Shown piece after piece: positions 17,701 through 26,533 of a stretch of 32,472 nucleotides of DNA. The stretch is from Verrucomicrobiota bacterium (GTDB lineage Bacteria; Verrucomicrobiota; Verrucomicrobiia; Limisphaerales; CANJSG01), in the NCBI GenBank assembly GCA_947476875.1, contig CANJSG010000019.1, positions 1 through 32,472 on the forward strand, written 5' to 3'. The notes beneath the pieces are model-generated. The model made no database searches, was not told the DNA's origin, and was given only the letters and a program-made list of their open reading frames with translations. How positions within the stretch are numbered: position 1 is the first letter of the stretch; each line of letters begins with the position of its first letter. The translations under genes and the position numbers were made by a program.

Positions 17701-17806
17701 ACCGCTTCCCCAGCTCCAACGACACTTTGTCGAGCGACGCGGCCGGGGCGGCAATGGCGCCAAGCAGCAGGATCGCAATCGATGAGATGGAGCGAAGAAA
17801 TGACAT
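14720..17806 (-). CDS. DUF1592/DUF1588/DUF1587/DUF1595/DUF1585 (PSCyt-like) c-type cytochrome protein (copy 1)
   Basis: N-terminal TYCLDCHG and C-terminal DVSCAGCHQRFDSLGLVFEGFGP heme motifs; PPPPASVPELP; signal peptide MSFLRSISSIAILLLGAIAAPAAS. Confidence 0.87.
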   Translation of the reverse strand: MSFLRSISSIAILLLGAIAAPAASLDKVSLELGKRFEVTVRPFIGTYCLDCHGAEKPKADFDLSPYDNLKAVVRDHPHWEMVLEKLQIGDMPPKKAKQHPTSTQSQAVVAWIQEMRRHEAEKNAGDPGPVLARRLSNAEYDRTIRDLTGVDLKPTKEFPVDPANQDGFDNSGESLTMSPALLKKYLEAAREVSQHAVLNLDGIAFASHPMMVHTDRDKYGILRIVDFYLRQPTDFADYFAAAWRFKNRAALGKSRATLADIAIESKVSAKYLATVWESLNAKEEVGPIAKLQGMFRELPAQKRGEPAAEVRKSCEAMRDFVVTLREKIRPEVPNLNGPEMNPSAQALVLWKDRQWAANRRKFDPALLQIDGLVVTNVQAGAKAASYNRRKVKAKTREADANLKVPSDPAQRAKFEAAFARFAEVFPDAFYVKERARSFIDPEEEKANGNVGRLLSAGLHNQTGYFRDDGPLFDMVLDEKGRRELDHLWDEFNVIASVPQRMHQSTVYFERTDSRFLSDAEFDFARAEDKDCTTEPKVKKLAELYYAKAVRVGASEATLAAIKEHFERVPVAIARIEKMERDAEPKHVEALVQFAQKAFRRPLTAVERDGLLGFYRISREKDGLTHDDAIRDCIASVLMSPSFCYRVDLVEASGSQTPASPKTGSRAAKGKTVQPNGALPLSDYSLASRLSYFLWSSAPDEELLARAAAGDLHRPEVIVAQARRMLKDERVRGFAVEFGGHWLDFRRFEEHNAVDRQRFPNFNDKLRQSMFEEPVRFILNAVRENRPVLEFLDCDYTFVNPALARHYGLTIPAIASNDWVRVENIGSVGRGGLLSMSAFLTANSPGLRTSPVKRGYWVARRVLGERIPPPPASVPELPADEAKLGELTLRETLAKHRSDVSCAGCHQRFDSLGLVFEGFGPVGELRTKDLGGKPVDTHAVFSDGSEGSGLTGLRAYIKAHRQDDFLDNLCRKMLAYGLGRSLILSDDITVRDMRAKLRANGHRFDSLVESIVTSPQFLNKRGPEDLAAK

Positions 17807-17908
17807 TTGGGTGGCTGACCGGGCGAGTCTCACTTCATCCACGAGCTCACGCAACCCGCCGAATGGGGTGAATCGACGATCCCGGTATCCATGCTATTCG
17901 ATGACGCT

Positions 17909-19219
17909 TCAGCGTTTCTCCCCGTTGGACACGAAGAGGATCTTCGATCCATCCGGCGACCAGCAGGGATGTTCGATGCTGCCAACGCCTCCGAACAAGT
18001 GGGCGATGGTCCTGGGCGCTCCCCCGGACACGGGCATGAGCTTGAGGGAGACACGATGGTAGGCCACGGGCTTCTGCGGATTCGCGTCGTGCGGGTAGGC
18101 CAGATAGACGAGCCATCTCGAATCGGGCGACAGCTGGGGAAACCGCGCATGGTCGAGGTCGAAGGTCAGTTGGCGCGGATCGGTGCCGTCGAGCTTCTTG
18201 CGCCAGATCTGGCCGGTGCCTGTCTGACCATCGGCGAAGAAGAGGAACTGGCCGTCGGACTCGAGTCGTTTGGTGGCCGGCGGTGCCACGGGAGGTCTCG
18301 TCGGCCCGCCGGTGGCTGGGACGGACTGGATCTTCCCGCCGCTCTCGAAGACGACTTCCTTCCCGTCCCGGCCAAAGGCGAGTGCGCCGATCTTGTCGGT
18401 GGTTTCGTGGAGCACGAGGCGTTTGCCGCTGGCGACGTCGAGGGTCTCGATCCGGCTGCTGAAGACGAATGCCGCATAGTTGGTCGTCTTCACCTGCTTG
18501 TTCGGATGCCAGTCGGGCGCGACGGGCGTGGCGATTCGGACGTTCCAGACGCGGGCTTCCTGGACTGCATTGGTATCATGGGCCAGCACGTAGGGTCCGA
18601 TGAGAACTTCGTCCTTCAACTCCGGCAGCGTGATCGAACCCATGTCCTCCAGCGGCTCGCCGGGATGCGCCATCCGCATGGTGATCTTTTTTCCCATGCG
18701 TTCGAGCTGGATGATGTTTTCGCCGAAATACTGCTTCGGGAAAAAGATCTCCTCCTCGGGATCACGCATGTAGGCGCCGCGCATGGGACGCCATTGCAGC
18801 ACGACCAACCCATCGCCATGGACGCAGGAGTTGACGCTGACGGCGTCGTGGTCGGTGGTCTCGCGGATCATCCAGCCGGTTTTGCGATGGGTATTGCCCT
18901 TCTCGTTGCCGACGAGCTGGAAATTGGCCGTCAGGAGGAAGTCGCCTTTGATCTTCTTGTAGAGGAAATGGAACTCGTCGTGGTTGAACCAGATGTTGTA
19001 GCCGCCTCCCTTGAGTGTGTAGGTCTGGCTGGCCTCGTCGTATTCGGAGGAGCCGGCGCGCTTCGGGCCGCCAATATCGGCGGCCTTCGTGAACTCGCCG
19101 ACCTGAGCGGCGGCAAATCGAAGCGTGAGAAGCAGGAGCGCGACCGTCACGAATCGCGAAGTCCGAATCCACGAAGGCCGAAGGAAGAACGGAGGACGAA
19201 CAGCAAAATTCTGCGTCAT
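17909..19219 (-). CDS. TolB-like protein: N-terminal DUF1349/laminin-G-like region plus WD40-like beta-propeller repeats
   Basis: GYNIWFNHDEFHFLYKKIKGDFLLTANFQLVG...TGWMIRETTDHDAVSVNSCVHGDGLVVLQWRP, then LSPDSRWLVYLAYPHDANPQKPVAY and CWSPDGSKILFVSNGEKR. Confidence 0.8.
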   Translation of the reverse strand: MTQNFAVRPPFFLRPSWIRTSRFVTVALLLLTLRFAAAQVGEFTKAADIGGPKRAGSSEYDEASQTYTLKGGGYNIWFNHDEFHFLYKKIKGDFLLTANFQLVGNEKGNTHRKTGWMIRETTDHDAVSVNSCVHGDGLVVLQWRPMRGAYMRDPEEEIFFPKQYFGENIIQLERMGKKITMRMAHPGEPLEDMGSITLPELKDEVLIGPYVLAHDTNAVQEARVWNVRIATPVAPDWHPNKQVKTTNYAAFVFSSRIETLDVASGKRLVLHETTDKIGALAFGRDGKEVVFESGGKIQSVPATGGPTRPPVAPPATKRLESDGQFLFFADGQTGTGQIWRKKLDGTDPRQLTFDLDHARFPQLSPDSRWLVYLAYPHDANPQKPVAYHRVSLKLMPVSGGAPRTIAHLFGGVGSIEHPCWSPDGSKILFVSNGEKR

Positions 19220-19256
19220 GGGTGTGGGCGTTGTGATGATGGTAAATCGGATCCGG

Positions 19257-19567
19257 TCAGTCTGTCATTGGCGTGAACGGCAGCTTGACGGTGAGACTGG
19301 TCAGCCCTCGTTGGATGTTCTCGAAGAGATCGGCTTCGAACGCCTTGCCGATGTTGTTTCCATCGAGGTTTTCGCGCGCATGGTCATCGGATCGGGAAAT
19401 GAATGCGCCAGCACCTTGGGCGAACCGCAGGCGAGCAGACCCTTGGACTTGAACTCGGCCTTGCACTGCTTGATCCCAGCCATCCAATCGGCGGCGCGGC
19501 TCTTGGGCTACACGACGAGGGCCAGCGCCAAGAGCGCCGGCAGCAGGGGATGGGGCAGAGTCTTCAT
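19257..19567 (-). pseudogene. Probable degenerate gene for a small secreted protein (in-frame stop plus frameshift)
   Basis: ATG at 19567 gives MKTLPHPLLPALLALALVV* (TAG 19508-19510). The frame then continues PKSRAADWMAGIKQCKAEFKSKGLLACGSPKVLAHSFPD. A different frame carries DDHARENLDGNNIGKAFEADLFENIQRGLTSLTVKLPFTPMTD*. Confidence 0.45.
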
Positions 19568-19691
19568 GGAGTCTGTGGGGTTGAGGAGAGACGGTTGAGT
19601 GGCTGCTTAATTTAGGGGTTGTGAACCTATTCGGGAAAAGTTCAACAACCGAGTCGGAGGGGCAGATCCACCGAACGGTTAGGCCGCTTGG

Positions 19692-19973
19692 TCATACCGT
19701 CGGCAAAAGGCAAACGAACAATGTCCAGATGCTGACAGCCAACCCGTAGACTGCCAAACATCCGAATTGTCGTAAGTAAGAGAGCGAAAAGAGGAGCAGC
19801 GTGAAGCCACACAAGATCGCGAGAACGAGCGGAGCACCGTGCATGATATCCTGGATGCTCGGTCGCCGAGATTCGGCCCAAAGGATCGCGGCGGAAAGCG
19901 TGAGGCACGCGGCCATCAAGGAGCGAAAGCACACCCGCTCGATCGGCTGCTTGGGATTTTGAGTCTCGGGCAT
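19692..19973 (-). CDS. Small hypothetical membrane protein (about 3 TM)
   Basis: 93 aa with hydrophobic segments (LMAACLTLSAAILWA, APLVLAILCGFTLLLFSLSYL, CLAVYGLAVSIWTLFVCLL). No family recognised. Confidence 0.45.
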   Translation of the reverse strand: MPETQNPKQPIERVCFRSLMAACLTLSAAILWAESRRPSIQDIMHGAPLVLAILCGFTLLLFSLSYLRQFGCLAVYGLAVSIWTLFVCLLPTV

Positions 19974-20012
19974 GTCGTGCGTAGTAGCCTAACCATCTGC
20001 CTCACCCGATTC

Positions 20013-21404
20013 CTATGCGACAAGCTCCAACCGTCCGGTCGAGTCGCCATGGCGTTCGATGCCCTTCGCTCCCATCCGGTCGGCCATGCTGAGGAACAGG
20101 TTGGTGAGCGGAACATTCCTGGCCTTCACGAAGCGGCCCGACTGAAGGGTTCCGCCGCCGGAACCGGCCAGGAGGATGGGGAGGTTGGTGTGGGTATGGC
20201 GGTTGCCGTCGGCGTTGCCTGAGCCATAGACGATCATCGAGTTGTGCAGCAATGACCGGCCGTCCACGTCCTTGGTCTGCTCCATCTTCGTGAGGAATTT
20301 GCCGAGCTGCTTCACATACCAGAGGTCGATCTCCTTCACCTTGTCGATCTGCTCCTGCTGGTTGCGGTGATGTGTGAGGTTGTGGTGCCCCTCGGTCAGG
20401 CCGATCTCGGTGAAGGTGCGGTTGCTGCCCTCGCCGGCCAGCAGCATGCTGGCGATGCGCGTGGAGTCGGTCTGGAATGCGAGCGTCATCATGTCGAACA
20501 TGAGCGCGATGTGCTCCTCGTAGCTTGGCGGGATGCCGGCCGGGGAATCCACGGAGGGATTTGCGAGTGGGAACTTCTCGGCCTTCTCGATGCGCTGCTC
20601 GATCTCGCGGACGGCGGTGAGATACTGGTCGAGCTTCTGCCGGTCGCGGCCGTTCATCTTCTTCTCGATGGCGGCGGCGTCGGCCATGACGAAGTCGAGG
20701 ATGGACTGCTCTTCCCGCTGGCGGCGCTTGAGATTCTCCACACGCTCGGCCTGGGAACCGACGCCGAATAGTCGCTCGAAGACGAGGCGCGGATTAGGCT
20801 CGGGCGAGACGGGCTGTGTGGGCGAACGCCAGGCGAGATTGTATTCGTAGGCGCAGGAGTAGCCGGAGTCGCAGTTGCCGGCCTTGCGGACGGAATCGCA
20901 GGTCAGTTCGAGCGACGGAAAGCGTGTGAGATGCCCGATCTGGCGGGCCACGATCTGGTCGATGGAAGTCCCGGCGTAGATATCGGAGCCGGCGGTCTTC
21001 TTGATGCGCACGCCGGTGAGGAACGTGCCGCCGGCGCGGGCATGGTCGCCGCCGCCATCCGGTCCGGCGTCGGCGCTGATGTCCTCAAGGCCCCCGACGA
21101 CCTGGAGTTCGTGGCGGACCTTCTCCAGCGGCTGCAGCGTCCGTGACAAGGCGAAGTCCTTGCCCTCGTTCTCGGGGAACCAGGCGGAAGGAATGGTGCC
21201 GTTGGGCACGTAGAGGAAGGCCATCCGCGTCGGCGCCACTCTTGCGGCGGCGGCCGCCGGCGCAGAGAACGATCTAAACGGGCTCAGCGACTCGAAGGCG
21301 GGCAGAGCCATGCACGCGCCGATCCCGCGCAAGAAGGTCCGGCGGCTCAGGCTGGCGTGGCGTTCGGCGGCGAGGTTGCGGTTGGACATCGGGTTCTTGT
21401 TCAT
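20013..21404 (-). CDS. DUF1552 domain protein, Tat-exported (copy 2)
   Basis: [43 protein letters not shown]...RMAFLYVPNGTIPSAWFP. The supplied ORF start (21851) lies upstream in the overlapping gene; start set to 21404 (ATGA overlap). Confidence 0.88.
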   Translation of the reverse strand: MNKNPMSNRNLAAERHASLSRRTFLRGIGACMALPAFESLSPFRSFSAPAAAAARVAPTRMAFLYVPNGTIPSAWFPENEGKDFALSRTLQPLEKVRHELQVVGGLEDISADAGPDGGGDHARAGGTFLTGVRIKKTAGSDIYAGTSIDQIVARQIGHLTRFPSLELTCDSVRKAGNCDSGYSCAYEYNLAWRSPTQPVSPEPNPRLVFERLFGVGSQAERVENLKRRQREEQSILDFVMADAAAIEKKMNGRDRQKLDQYLTAVREIEQRIEKAEKFPLANPSVDSPAGIPPSYEEHIALMFDMMTLAFQTDSTRIASMLLAGEGSNRTFTEIGLTEGHHNLTHHRNQQEQIDKVKEIDLWYVKQLGKFLTKMEQTKDVDGRSLLHNSMIVYGSGNADGNRHTHTNLPILLAGSGGGTLQSGRFVKARNVPLTNLFLSMADRMGAKGIERHGDSTGRLELVA

Positions 21405-24127
21405 GGCTTGGAAGGTTTGATGGCGGCCTGGCGTGTGGCGGCGGAACCGGGAGAAGGTTCGGCGGAATTGGAAGCGGAGTCGGTCGCTTTGGTCCGCATT
21501 TTCTGGAAGGGGGCGGATTCGATCACGCCCATGAGGAGCACGGAGAACTTGCCGTTCCCTTTCTCGAGCTTGGCGACGATCTGGTCGATGGTCTCGACGT
21601 CGTAGTGCTCCGTGCCGCGGCCGAGGGCGTAGGTCACGAGCTTCTCGGTGAAGCAGCGGTAGAAGTCGCCCTTGTGTTCCGTCGCGAGGATCCGTTTCAG
21701 CTCGGCGACGCCGTTGAAGGACTCGCCGGTGATGAGCCGACCGGCGGTATCGATCGACTGGTTGCGCTCCTTGTCGCGCCACATGCCCATGGCGTTGAAG
21801 TTCTCGAAGGCCAGGCCGATGGGGTCCATGCGGGCGTGGCAGGAGGCGCACAACGGCTTCTCACGGTGGATCTGCATGGCCTCACGCATGGTGAGCTCGC
21901 GGTCCTTGACGCCCTGTTCGGTCGCTTCGAGCGAGGGGATGTTCGGCGGCGGCGGCGGGGCCGGAGTGCCCAAGAAGTTCTCGAGGATGAACAGGCCGCG
22001 CTTCACGGGCGAGGTGCGGTCCGGGTTCGAAGTGACGACGAGGGCGCTGCCGTGGGTGAGGACGCCGCCGCGCGGGCTGCCGGCCGGAAGGGCGACGCGC
22101 CGCATCTCGGTGCCTGTCACGTCGAGGTTCGTCAGGCCATAGACCTTGGCGAGCTTCTCGTTGAGGAAGGTGAAATCGCTGTCGATCAACTCGGTCACCG
22201 GACGGTCTTCGTGGATGATCGTGGAGACAAACATCTCGGTCTCCTGCTTCATCGCGTCGCGCAACTCGCGGTCGAGTTCGACGCGCGGATTCGTTGGACG
22301 CCTGAAGTTGTTGAATCCCTGCTTGCCTCTTTTTCCGGCCCCGAAGGCGAGGGCATTGGTGCCGGCGGCATTCGTCCCCAGGGCCACGTTCGTGGACAGC
22401 AGTCCGGGGGTAAAGGCGGGCACATTGGTGCGGGAGGCCTGCTGGGCGCGGAAGGCGGCCGCCTGTTCTCTCACCTGTTTCTCCGTGCCATCGTCGCGCG
22501 CCAGCACGGCACGGGCGTTGATGGCGATGCCGTCCACGTCGCGGGTCTGAAGCCATTGGCCGGTGAAGTTCTGCACGAGCTTCTCCGAGCGCGGATCGGC
22601 CAGCATCCGTTTGACCTGCGCGGCTTGGTTCTTCCGCAGCTCGCCTTTGCCGGCGAGGGCGATCAGTTCCTCGTCCGGCATGGTGGACCAGAGAAAGTAG
22701 GCGAGGCGTGAGGCGAGGGCGTATTCGTCGATGTCGGCGACGTCGCCCTTGGCCGTCGCGGCGGAGGGTTCCTCTATCCGGAAAAGAAAACGCGGCGAGG
22801 CGAGCACGGCGACCATCGCGTGGGCTATGCCGGCCTCGAAGGATTTGCCCGGCGCAGTGTAAACTCCTTCAGCGAGGGCGGCGAGTCGGTCGGCCGTGGC
22901 GGCTTCCACGGGACGACGGAATGCTTTCGTCGCGAAGCGCGCCATGAGTTCCGAAGCGTAGGCGCGGCGCCCGGCGGCGTCTTCGGGGGCCTGTCTGGTG
23001 AAGAAGCGATCGAAGTTCTTGGGAGTGATCCAGTGCTCCTTCTCCAGCGGTCCATGCAATGTCACGCGTGCGATCCGCATGTCGAGGGAGTTGATCTTCT
23101 TGTCCACCGGAGTGAGCGGTTCCAGCTCGATGGTCATCTTCTTTTCGCCGGGCTCCCACTTCGCGTCGAAGTCGAAGCTGAAGCTCTTGTTGTCATGCCA
23201 GCCGAACTCCTTCTTCAGGACTTCACGGCCGTCGATCTTGAACGTCACGCGGCAACGACCGGGATCGTAGTCGAAGTTGCCCTTGACCGCGAGGTCGAGC
23301 GTGACGCGGTAGCGGCCGGACTTCTCGACCTGCGCGGACGTGGCGACGCTGGCGGGCTCGTAGTAGTTGAGCGTCCGCATGGCGTCCTGCGGGTTGCCGC
23401 GCCCGCCGAATCCACCGCGACCACGGCCTTTGGCCTGATCCGGTGCCGCACCGACAGCGGTGAAACGGATGCCCGGAATGACGCGCTCGGGGATGACCTT
23501 GCCCACGATGGGAACCGCCTCGGACACGATGGCCTTGGCGGCGGCCATGTATTTCTCGAGGAGCATCGGCGAGACGGTGAGCACGTCGCCGATGTTGTCG
23601 AAACCGTAACCGGTGTCGTCCGGCGGGAATTCAACCTCGGAGTTGAAGTCGATGCCCATCAGGTCGCGGATCGTGTTGCGATACTCGACGCGGTTCAGCC
23701 GTCGGACGGTCACGCGGCCGGGATCGGGATTTTTCGGATCGATGCCGAAGGCGGCATACTTGATCCAGCGTTCGAGCTTCTGCTGGTCCGCTGCCGAAGG
23801 ACGGGGCTTTTTCGCCGGCGGCATCAGACCCGCACGGGTGTTCTTCAGGACGTTGAACCACAGCTCCGGATGCAGCAGCGCGGCGTCCGTCTTGAAGACG
23901 TCGAATGCGACTCCGCCCTTGGACTCCCCGTCGGCATGGCAGTCCGAGCAATACTCCTTGAGGATGGGCTCAACTTCGCGACGGAACTGCGCGGCCGCCG
24001 GAATCTCCGCGCCAGAAGCCGCCGCGCACGTGATCGCGACCGCAACCATAAGTCGCGCCGTCAACGGAAGGCACAATCCGACGGTTGGGATTGCGCTCTG
24101 AAATTCGAACATGGACGCGGTGATCAT
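21401..24127 (-). CDS. DUF1592-family (PSCyt-like) c-type cytochrome protein (copy 2)
   Basis: [78 protein letters not shown]. Start set to 24127 (ATGA overlap with the esterase). Confidence 0.88.
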   Translation of the reverse strand: MITASMFEFQSAIPTVGLCLPLTARLMVAVAITCAAASGAEIPAAAQFRREVEPILKEYCSDCHADGESKGGVAFDVFKTDAALLHPELWFNVLKNTRAGLMPPAKKPRPSAADQQKLERWIKYAAFGIDPKNPDPGRVTVRRLNRVEYRNTIRDLMGIDFNSEVEFPPDDTGYGFDNIGDVLTVSPMLLEKYMAAAKAIVSEAVPIVGKVIPERVIPGIRFTAVGAAPDQAKGRGRGGFGGRGNPQDAMRTLNYYEPASVATSAQVEKSGRYRVTLDLAVKGNFDYDPGRCRVTFKIDGREVLKKEFGWHDNKSFSFDFDAKWEPGEKKMTIELEPLTPVDKKINSLDMRIARVTLHGPLEKEHWITPKNFDRFFTRQAPEDAAGRRAYASELMARFATKAFRRPVEAATADRLAALAEGVYTAPGKSFEAGIAHAMVAVLASPRFLFRIEEPSAATAKGDVADIDEYALASRLAYFLWSTMPDEELIALAGKGELRKNQAAQVKRMLADPRSEKLVQNFTGQWLQTRDVDGIAINARAVLARDDGTEKQVREQAAAFRAQQASRTNVPAFTPGLLSTNVALGTNAAGTNALAFGAGKRGKQGFNNFRRPTNPRVELDRELRDAMKQETEMFVSTIIHEDRPVTELIDSDFTFLNEKLAKVYGLTNLDVTGTEMRRVALPAGSPRGGVLTHGSALVVTSNPDRTSPVKRGLFILENFLGTPAPPPPPNIPSLEATEQGVKDRELTMREAMQIHREKPLCASCHARMDPIGLAFENFNAMGMWRDKERNQSIDTAGRLITGESFNGVAELKRILATEHKGDFYRCFTEKLVTYALGRGTEHYDVETIDQIVAKLEKGNGKFSVLLMGVIESAPFQKMRTKATDSASNSAEPSPGSAATRQAAIKPSKP

Positions 24128-25209
24128 GGTTTCTTGGCGGCTCCACCGCCGCTGGCAGGCGCGGATCCCGGCTGGTTGGCCGGATGGCGGAACGACCGTT
24201 CGACCATGTCGTTCGGATCCGTGGAAACCGGCTGGTCCCGCCAAAGCCAGCGCATCATTTCCGGAAAGATCGCGCCGCCCTGCTTCTGGCCGTGGTTGCC
24301 GATGCCCCAGGAGTAGTTCACGTCGTAGCCCTTCTTGGTGAGGGCGTTCATCAAACGGACGTTCTGCAGGAACCAATCTCCATTGGGCCGACCGGGGCGG
24401 CGGTTGTCGTTGCGGCCGTCCTGCATGAAGATCCGGAACGGCTTCTTCTCACTCTCGGCCACCAGTTCGGGATAGATGAACTCTCCGCGGATATCCGTGT
24501 AGCTTCCGACGAAGGTGATGATCTTCCGGAAATCATTCGGCCGGAACCAGGCCACGGAGAACGCGGCGCACCCGCCCGAACTCGACCCCATCATGCCGTG
24601 CAGGTCCGGCTCGGGTGAGATGTTGTATTCCTTCTTCAGCGCCGGCATCAGCTCTTCCACGATGACCCGGGCGTATTTGTCGGTCGGCGGGTTGTATTCC
24701 TCGGCGCGGTTCGACGTGCGGTCGCCCCAGTCGCGGGGATTGGGCTCCGGCTGGTCGGGACGCCGGCCCGGATTGATGAACACGCCGAGCATGACGGGGA
24801 TTTCACGCCGGAAGATCAGGTTGTCCAAAACGTTGTGCGCCTGGACGTCGCCCGGCTCGACCATCATCGCCTGTCCGTCGTTGAACACCATCACGGGAGT
24901 CGGCTGCGCCGGGTCGTATTGGGCCGGGACATAGACCCAGTAGGTGTGCTGCGTTCCAGGAAAGACGTTGCTCGGGATGACCTTGGCCTCGGAGAACTTC
25001 CCCTTCGGCACACCGTCCATCGGCTTGGAATCGGGCCCGAGCCGGTAGAAGAAATCGTTGGTGTTCGGGATTCCCCGGCCTGCCCGTGCGGGCGTCGCAG
25101 CGGCGCCCGGCACCACGGCATCGGCCGTCCGGCCAACGTCGGAGCCGAGCAACAAAACAGCCGCTACCGATGCGATCACGCTTCTCATATAGATTGGGTT
25201 CGAATTCAT
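24124..25209 (-). CDS. Secreted esterase family protein (alpha/beta hydrolase, putative esterase PF00756 type)
   Basis: [24 protein letters not shown]...[25 protein letters not shown]...[27 protein letters not shown]; GxSxGG nucleophile motif. Start trimmed to 25209. Confidence 0.82.
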   Translation of the reverse strand: MNSNPIYMRSVIASVAAVLLLGSDVGRTADAVVPGAAATPARAGRGIPNTNDFFYRLGPDSKPMDGVPKGKFSEAKVIPSNVFPGTQHTYWVYVPAQYDPAQPTPVMVFNDGQAMMVEPGDVQAHNVLDNLIFRREIPVMLGVFINPGRRPDQPEPNPRDWGDRTSNRAEEYNPPTDKYARVIVEELMPALKKEYNISPEPDLHGMMGSSSGGCAAFSVAWFRPNDFRKIITFVGSYTDIRGEFIYPELVAESEKKPFRIFMQDGRNDNRRPGRPNGDWFLQNVRLMNALTKKGYDVNYSWGIGNHGQKQGGAIFPEMMRWLWRDQPVSTDPNDMVERSFRHPANQPGSAPASGGGAAKKP

Positions 25210-25342
25210 CCTCGCAGAACAGGCCAGCCACTTCTTGTGATCCGGCGACAAAAAATTGAAGAATCCAGCCACGCCATCGGTCGTGCATTCGACCATCCTT
25301 CGTCGGATCCGAATAAGAACGCGCCAACCAGACCGCAAGATC

Positions 25343-26182
25343 ATGCGAAATACCGCCAAGCAAAAGCCTGAAACAGGGAAAGACTCGAAGCGGCGCCCTA
25401 CCCCGCCAACCGGTGGCGAATCGCTTAAGGTCCGGCTCGGGTTTCGTGATGATTTCTTCAAGGGTCAGGTCGATGCCAAACAGTTGCTCCAGCCGTTCGA
25501 CCACTTGCCGGGCCTGCTCTACTTCGTCAAGGACGCGGAAAGCCGGTTGATGGCCATGAGCCGCGACGTCGCGTTGCGGGTGGGCTTCAAGGACGAGGAG
25601 GAAATGATCGGCCTGACGGTCCACAGCTACCTTCCGCCGGACCTCGCGGACAAATACATCGCCGACGACCAACTCGTGATGCGCCAAGGCGAACCCCTCT
25701 GCAACATCGTGGAGATCTGGTTCAACGAACAGGGAGTGCGCGACTGGATCATCACCGACAAGTATCCGCTGCGCGACACGAGCGGAAAGGTGGTGGGACT
25801 CATCGGCACGATCCAACCCTTTGAAGCCCGGAGAAAGATGCTGGCCTCGCTCGGACCAGTCGGCAAAGCCGCCGACTTCATCAGAGACCACCTCGGCGAG
25901 CCGATCATGCTTTCCGCCATCGCCCGCCATGCGGGCTTCTCCGAGCGCCAGCTCCAGCGCCTCTTCCGCCAGGTCTTCGGCATGACCATGCAGCAGTTCA
26001 TCATCCGTTCCCGCATCCAGGCCGCCATCCACGAATTGACCCGGTCCAGACGGTCGATCGTCGAAATCGCGATGAAGTTCGGCTTCAGCGACCAGAGCGC
26101 GTTCACCAACCAGTTCCGCCAAGTCACCGGCATGCCGCCGAGCTCCTACCGCAAACGCTACTTCGCCGAGTTCACGCCGTGA
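25343..26182 (+). CDS. AraC-family transcriptional regulator with N-terminal PAS domain
   Basis: [39 protein letters not shown] (PAS-like); [104 protein letters not shown] (AraC HTH). Confidence 0.88.
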   Translation: MRNTAKQKPETGKDSKRRPTPPTGGESLKVRLGFRDDFFKGQVDAKQLLQPFDHLPGLLYFVKDAESRLMAMSRDVALRVGFKDEEEMIGLTVHSYLPPDLADKYIADDQLVMRQGEPLCNIVEIWFNEQGVRDWIITDKYPLRDTSGKVVGLIGTIQPFEARRKMLASLGPVGKAADFIRDHLGEPIMLSAIARHAGFSERQLQRLFRQVFGMTMQQFIIRSRIQAAIHELTRSRRSIVEIAMKFGFSDQSAFTNQFRQVTGMPPSSYRKRYFAEFTP

Positions 26183-26249
26183 ATGGTCGAGCCTCGTCAA
26201 TAATTCCTAAGACGAGCCAGGAATCTGCGAACTCCGGCGAGACAACCAC

Positions 26250-26354
26250 TCACGAATTCCAGCGGTAGATGAACGACTTCGCCGTGTAGTTCCCCTCGGC
26301 AAGGACGAGGTGTTTGTCGGTGCTGTTCACGGTCGCCGGAGTGGATGGCCTCAT
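26250..26354 (-). pseudogene. Short protein-like fragment, possible C-terminal remnant of a decayed gene
   Basis: MRPSTPATVNSTDKHLVLAEGNYTAKSFIYRWNS* (34 aa) reads like the end of a secreted enzyme. No compatible long frame continues upstream. Confidence 0.25.
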
Positions 26355-26533
26355 CGAGTGTCGCGGCCGAGGGGGCGACGGTCGCCGCGCGTTGGCGAGC
26401 AAAGCAGCCGGACAGCAGCCTACCGATCACGGCGCCGCGTCGTTTGTTTTTCTCGGACGACTATTCTGCGAATTTCCGATCAGAGGCAACGCGTGCCCGA
26501 ACGGGCAACGCCAACCCCGGCATCTTCACTCCT

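Noticed and set aside
15788-17785. 665-aa plus-strand ORF
   Set aside because: Fully antisense to DUF1592 copy 1; composition typical of GC-rich reverse-frame ORFs.
22820-24316. 498-aa plus-strand ORF
   Set aside because: Antisense to DUF1592 copy 2 and the esterase end; no domain signature.
24803-26200. 465-aa minus-strand ORF
   Set aside because: Spans the antisense of the AraC gene and an off-frame reading of the esterase; both overlapped genes have strong family signatures.
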